This document shows positions 17,476-18,158 of a stretch of 18,158 bases of DNA, one piece after another (within the stretch, counting starts at the first letter, position 1; each line of letters starts with the position of its first letter). Location of the stretch: assembly GCA_004335835.1 (NCBI GenBank), contig RWJK01000007.1, positions 1 through 18,158 on the forward strand, read 5' to 3'. The position numbers and the translations under genes are program-made. Source of the stretch: Scenedesmus sp. ARA3 (taxonomy: Eukaryota > Chlorophyta > Chlorophyceae > Sphaeropleales > Scenedesmaceae). The notes beneath the pieces were generated by a model. The model was not told the origin of the DNA. It saw nothing but the letters and a program-made list of their open reading frames with translations, and did not search any database.

Positions 17476-18158
17476 CAGCAGCAGCAGCAGCAGCACCAGC
17501 AGTAGCAGCAGCAGCAGCATGATGCGCAAAGTGAAGAGTGAAAAGTGTTGGTTATGAGGCCGTGTGTTTTGGTGGTGTGGCAGTTTGCAGGCGGCGCTGC
17601 TGCTCCACCATATTGCTGCTGCTGCTGCTGCTGCTGCTGCTGGCAACTCCTTGCTCACCTGCAGGCCCTTAAAGGATTAAGCATACTGCTGCGGGTCGTA
17701 GGCGGAAGAAGGGCTGCCGCTGCATCTCAACTGCTGCTGCTGCTGCTGCTAAGGTCACTGCTCACCTGCAGGTCCTGAAGGAATCAGCACAGCGGTGCAT
17801 ACAGCTGCGGGTCCAGGCAGAAGAAGGGCAGCAGAAATCTGCTGCTACAGCTGCTGCTGCATCTCAAGTGCTGCGTCCTTTAGGCTCACCTGCAGGACCT
17901 GAAGGGGTCAAGCATACGGCTGCGGGTCCAGGCAGAAGAAGGGCAGCATCGCAGCTGCTGCTGCTTCACCACTACTGCTGCTGCTGCTGCCAGACACTTT
18001 CTACCCACCTGCTGGTCCTGAGGGCAAAAGGCACAGCGGTGCGTACAGGTGCGGGTCCTGGCAGAAAAAGGGCAGCAGCTGCATCTTAAATGCTGCTGCT
18101 GCTGCTGCTGCTGCTCAAAACGCATTGCTTACCTGCTGGCCCTGAAGAGATCAAGCAC
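8456..18158 (-). CDS. Photolyase-like / alpha-beta hydrolase fusion gene, multi-exon, 5' end outside window
   Basis: Exons 17426-17273, 16299-15393, 14313-14097, 12476-12263, 10647-10315, 9868-9721 and 8671-8456 (about 725 codons), preceded by copies of a further exon at the right edge, join with matching phases 1, 2, 0, 1, 2, 2, 0. The N-terminal half is photolyase-like: LLPFF-DP, GSDLVVRVG, VPPLP and GASFLALLGPLLGLGVLSSR. The C-terminal half is an alpha/beta hydrolase: oxyanion loop VLVHGFGAFGDQW, nucleophile elbow GNSIGG (Ser), GVLDPLND (Asp), AGHCPHD (His), so the triad is intact. I recall the same domain order in plant and algal proteins (for example the family of Arabidopsis At4g25290), several of which are predicted to be plastid proteins; substrate unknown. 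The photolyase core that binds FAD and DNA in true photolyases appears to be missing. Introns are filled with partial copies of the flanking exons. Confidence 0.82.
8755..9401 (-). repeat. Four to five 5' partial copies of the terminal exon, with GGTCACA-rich intron units
   Basis: Copies of the acceptor plus ARSDLLVQQCAPVGL start at 9299, 9131, 8985 and 8839, each with CTTCCTGCAG|GC. All end near the AGHC codons. A further fragment near 9401 matches AWNIRTGDC. Between them the + strand repeats AAGGTCACA and GGAAGGTCACAGGCAGCAAA at irregular spacing. The GHC catalytic His codon sits exactly at the edge of the duplicated part. Confidence 0.9.
9430..9690 (-). repeat. Two 3' partial copies of the exon that ends at 9721
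   Basis: The copy ending at donor 9585 (GTGGGT) is open: WPLNFLVNHLWKGPTAVIQG through LNDAQ. The copy at about 9490-9441 has an in-frame TAG (PTAAI-stop-GVLDSLND) and a shifted end. Confidence 0.85.
9721..9868 (-). CDS. Fusion-gene exon: hydrolase catalytic Asp
   Basis: Acceptor GTGTAG ends at 9869, donor GTGAGT from 9720; 148 nt, phase 2 in and 0 out. It reads AACDSRSADVFASVFYLPKP, RPLNFLVNDLWKGPTAVIQG and VLDPLNDAQ. The Asp of GVLDP is the expected acid of the triad. Confidence 0.9.
9945..9982 (-). repeat. 5' partial copy of the exon that starts at 9868
   Basis: Acceptor CTGCAG then AACDSRSADVFAS in the right phase; it diverges after about 38 nt (RVITNLEH). Confidence 0.85.
10055..10250 (-). 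repeat. Two 3' partial copies of the exon that ends at 10315
   Basis: One copy ends at donor 10158 (GTGTGT) and is open: LYLRSSIAKQLKWMYPTN through EIYR. An older piece at about 10100-10055 (SKQLKWR) has a stop and no donor. Confidence 0.85.
10315..10647 (-). CDS. Fusion-gene exon: hydrolase nucleophile elbow
   Basis: Acceptor GCTTGCAG ends at 10648 directly after CTG triplets; donor GTGTGG from 10314; 333 nt, phase 2 in and out. Order: VGSPAVLAGNSIGGFIAAS (catalytic Ser in GNSIGG), ALLNSAGPVTPGY, an Ala-rich insert, then YLRSSIAKQLKWLYPTNPDN and DEWLEQEIYR, the lid helices. The ending joins the next exon as IYR-AACDSRS. Confidence 0.9.
10674..11264 (-). repeat. Three 5' partial copies of the exon that starts at 10647, with repeated intron blocks
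   Basis: Copies of DFLVCVVGSPAVLAGNSIGG start at 11264 (stops matching after LAG), 11179 (reaches IAAS) and about 10891 (acceptor altered to CAAG). The GNSIGG nucleophile motif is present in two of them. Intron blocks with GGTTGTCAGG, GGAAGTACCTGCTGGCAGCTT and ACAATATTGGGTTTA-like sequence occur at both about 10676-10803 and 10974-11100. Confidence 0.87.
11540..12138 (-). repeat. Three 3' partial copies of the exon that ends at 12263, about 240-bp units
   Basis: Copies of EAGYRVFAPTLPGFGRSEKA through NAWRDFI end at donors 12023 (GTGCGT), 11779 (GTCAGT) and 11540 (GTGATT). With the full exon the ends are 240, 244 and 239 bases apart, and the intervening intron also matches (for example GCATGGCTTGGCCAGAACAC), so the unit is exon half plus intron. 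The copies are almost perfectly open. Confidence 0.92.
12263..12476 (-). CDS. Fusion-gene exon: hydrolase oxyanion loop
   Basis: Acceptor GCACAG ends at 12477 immediately after CTG triplets; donor GTCAGT from 12262; 214 nt, phase 1 in and 2 out. It reads DFCVVEPRNPRPGAPAIVLV then HGFGAFGDQWRFN, GYRVFAPTLPGFGRSEKA and QYSQNAWRDFI. HGFG is the oxyanion-hole loop and LPGFGRSEK the second canonical loop of alpha/beta hydrolases. It is the only copy in which both halves are joined. Confidence 0.9.
12541..13119 (-). repeat. Four 5' partial copies of the exon that starts at 12476
   Basis: Copies of FCVVEPRNPKPGAPAIVLVH with part of GFGAFGDQWRFNL start near 13119 (acceptor lost, ending ALLRSSAA), 12980 (acceptor AG lost, VHS in place of VHG), 12794 (acceptor TTGCAG kept, one-base deletion in the PGAP codons) and 12626 (acceptor CACAG kept, open to GDQ). 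CAG tracts lie next to most of them. Confidence 0.87.
13258..13950 (-). repeat. Four 3' partial copies of the exon that ends at 14097
   Basis: Copies of the DEAPDGVSQWGITDWPAG / SWRWRGALTG segment end at donors 13850, 13612, 13410 (each about 100 nt) and 13258 (only the last 30 nt, CWRWRRALTG). All four donors read CAG|GTGCG. The copies remain largely open in the coding frame and are close in sequence to the true exon, so they are recent or homogenised. Spacing is about 240, 200 and 150 bp. Confidence 0.88.
14097..14313 (-). CDS. Fusion-gene exon: linker into the hydrolase
   Basis: Acceptor CCCTGCAG ends at 14314, donor GTACGG from 14096; 217 nt, phase 0 in and phase 1 out. It begins EGDAGTARGDPPARG, has a short Ser run, SWWGEEPVASAAA, then SFDEAPDGVSQWGITDWPAG and a WRWRG motif. 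The WRWRG box precedes the hydrolase in related plant hydrolases such as pheophytinase-like proteins. Confidence 0.85.
14399..14660 (-). repeat. Three 5' partial copies of the exon that starts at 14313
   Basis: CTGCAG|GAG acceptor copies are at 14660 (short, EADTG), 14574 (about 165 nt, EGDAGTAGGDPPAR through SWWGEEPVASAAA before diverging) and 14399 (short). Each preserves the acceptor and phase 0. They lie upstream of the full exon. Confidence 0.8.
14842..15280 (-). repeat. Three 3' partial copies of the exon that ends at 15393
   Basis: Copies of AALAAVELNDFHRQLAGHIP end at 15179 (donor GTAAGC), 15005 (donor GTGAGC) and 14842 (followed by TTGCGG, donor lost). The copy ending at 15179 reaches back to the GPGTVT codons. 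The copy ending at 14842 has most substitutions (NDYHRHW). All lie downstream of the full exon. Confidence 0.85.
15393..16299 (-). CDS. Fusion-gene exon: photolyase-like central part
   Basis: The longest exon (907 nt), acceptor TTTTGCAG ending at 16300 and donor GTGGGC from 15392. It starts RWLEAGHMLAQQLDSSALPT, then SSWQAPLWQQGSF, PGKVPPLPAGFEPGTLPGL (the PPLP/P-L linker region of photolyases) and low-complexity Ala/Ser segments (about codons 95-190 of the exon). It ends with GASFLALLGPLLGLGVLSSR, RQVYAKTLAAE and AALAAVELNDFHRQLAGHIP. The SxLxPxLxxGxLSxRxV pattern matches the start of the photolyase helical domain. A GGGTTCGAACCC word at about 16098 is coding (AGFEPG), not a tRNA arm. Confidence 0.85.
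16402..17168 (-). repeat. Array of 5' partial copies of the exon that starts at 16299
   Basis: Copies of the acceptor plus WLEAGHMLAQQL start at 17083 (short), 16980 (short), 16865, 16741, 16526 and 16402 (short), plus an acceptor-less internal piece at about 17168-17131. The longer copies run through SSALPTRIS and then diverge. All except possibly one keep an AG acceptor in the same phase. An 80-base intron segment (AAAAGAATGCGGTTGTATGC onward) occurs at both 16303-16385 and 16983-17065, so intron sequence was copied together with exon edge. Confidence 0.85.
17273..17426 (-). CDS. Fusion-gene exon: photolyase N-terminal fold
   Basis: Acceptor CTGCAG ends at 17427 after about 85 bases of CTG-rich sequence; donor GTGAGA from 17272. 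The exon is 154 nt, entering in phase 1 and leaving in phase 2. It reads LLAALARLRQQLRAVGSDLV then VRVG and GVKRIVIERQEES. This is the helix-strand pair LRxxLxxxGSDLVVRxG found in the antenna domain of photolyases and cryptochromes. No tandem partial copies of this exon were seen, unlike its neighbours. Confidence 0.85.
17430..17521 (+). repeat. Long interrupted CAG (CTG on coding strand) tract before an acceptor
   Basis: About 90 bases of CAG repeats with CGG, GAG, CAC and TAG interruptions directly upstream, in the gene's orientation, of the acceptor at 17427. Confidence 0.9.
17657..18158 (-). repeat. Five tandem copies of the 3' part of a photolyase exon
   Basis: Copies end at donors 18133 (cut by the window edge), 18009, 17890, 17766 and 17659, each followed by GTAAGC, GTGGGT or GTGAGC. 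Spacing is 107-124 bp. Each encodes a version of LLPFFCLDPQLYAP, the first photolyase strand. The copy at 18078-18009 is open throughout and ends with one base in the phase needed by the exon at 17426. Copies ending at 17890 and 17766 have TGA stops, and the one ending at 17659 has a one-base insertion. CAG tracts follow several of the donors. By the pattern seen at the other exons, the full exon should lie at or beyond the right edge. Confidence 0.8.

Noticed and set aside
17269..17658. Poly-Leu stretch as a signal peptide before the photolyase exon
   Set aside because: It is the CTG tract preceding a good acceptor; the phase matches the upstream exon copies, so it is intron.
7520..18158. 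CRISPR-like array
   Set aside because: Repeat units are long, unequal, partly coding and carry splice sites; there are no uniform short repeats with unique spacers and the DNA is eukaryotic.
7520..18158. A cluster of tandem hydrolase genes
   Set aside because: Catalytic Asp and joined exon halves occur once only; the rest are fragments ordered by exon, which fits one gene and not several.

Overview
The window reads as nuclear DNA of a green alga, most likely a chlorophycean such as the Scenedesmaceae. It has GT-AG introns, plant-type plastid gene families, moderately high GC and CAG/CTG trinucleotide tracts in almost every intron and in several exons. Nothing bacterial (operons, Shine-Dalgarno sites, tRNA or rRNA genes, CRISPR arrays) is visible. 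The organism is an inference from gene content; no database was searched.

Left part, + strand (1-1702): the 3' end of a CYP97-type cytochrome P450 (carotenoid ring hydroxylase, closest by recalled motifs to CYP97C, the lutein-forming epsilon-ring hydroxylase). Three exons join in frame. Broken partial copies of its exons lie before, inside and after it. At 2258-2580 there is an ankyrin-repeat fragment broken by a frameshift. From 2850 to 4600 there is no convincing gene: a 65-bp degenerate minisatellite, a decayed piece of the neighbouring glycosyltransferase gene, a long inverted repeat and a 63-66-bp minisatellite.

Middle, - strand (4624-6639): a Golgi-type type II membrane protein joining a GT32-like sugar transferase region, which lacks its DXD motif, to a C-terminal DUF3431 domain. 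A serine tract of about 18 residues in the middle may really be a short in-frame intron. A region of about 800 bases to the right (6640-7500) holds little that can be supported.

Right half, - strand (18158 down to 8456, continuing off the right edge): one long multi-exon gene for a fusion of a photolyase-like N-terminal region with an alpha/beta hydrolase carrying a complete Ser-Asp-His triad, a domain order I recall from plants and algae. Seven complete exons (17426-17273, 16299-15393, 14313-14097, 12476-12263, 10647-10315, 9868-9721, 8671-8456) join with matching intron phases. Their total coding length is small beside the roughly 9.7 kb they span.

The most striking feature is how that extra length arose. 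Around nearly every full exon, truncated copies of its 5' end (with acceptor sites) are stacked on the upstream side, and truncated copies of its 3' end (with donor sites, or with the stop codon for the last exon) are stacked on the downstream side. The introns are largely built from tandem duplicates of their own splice junctions. The P450 shows the same signature. CTG tracts often occupy the polypyrimidine position before acceptors and CAG tracts sit just after some donors, so some introns carry complementary repeats at both ends. I regard this splice-junction stuttering, with possible CAG/CUG looping of introns, as the feature of the window most worth pursuing.
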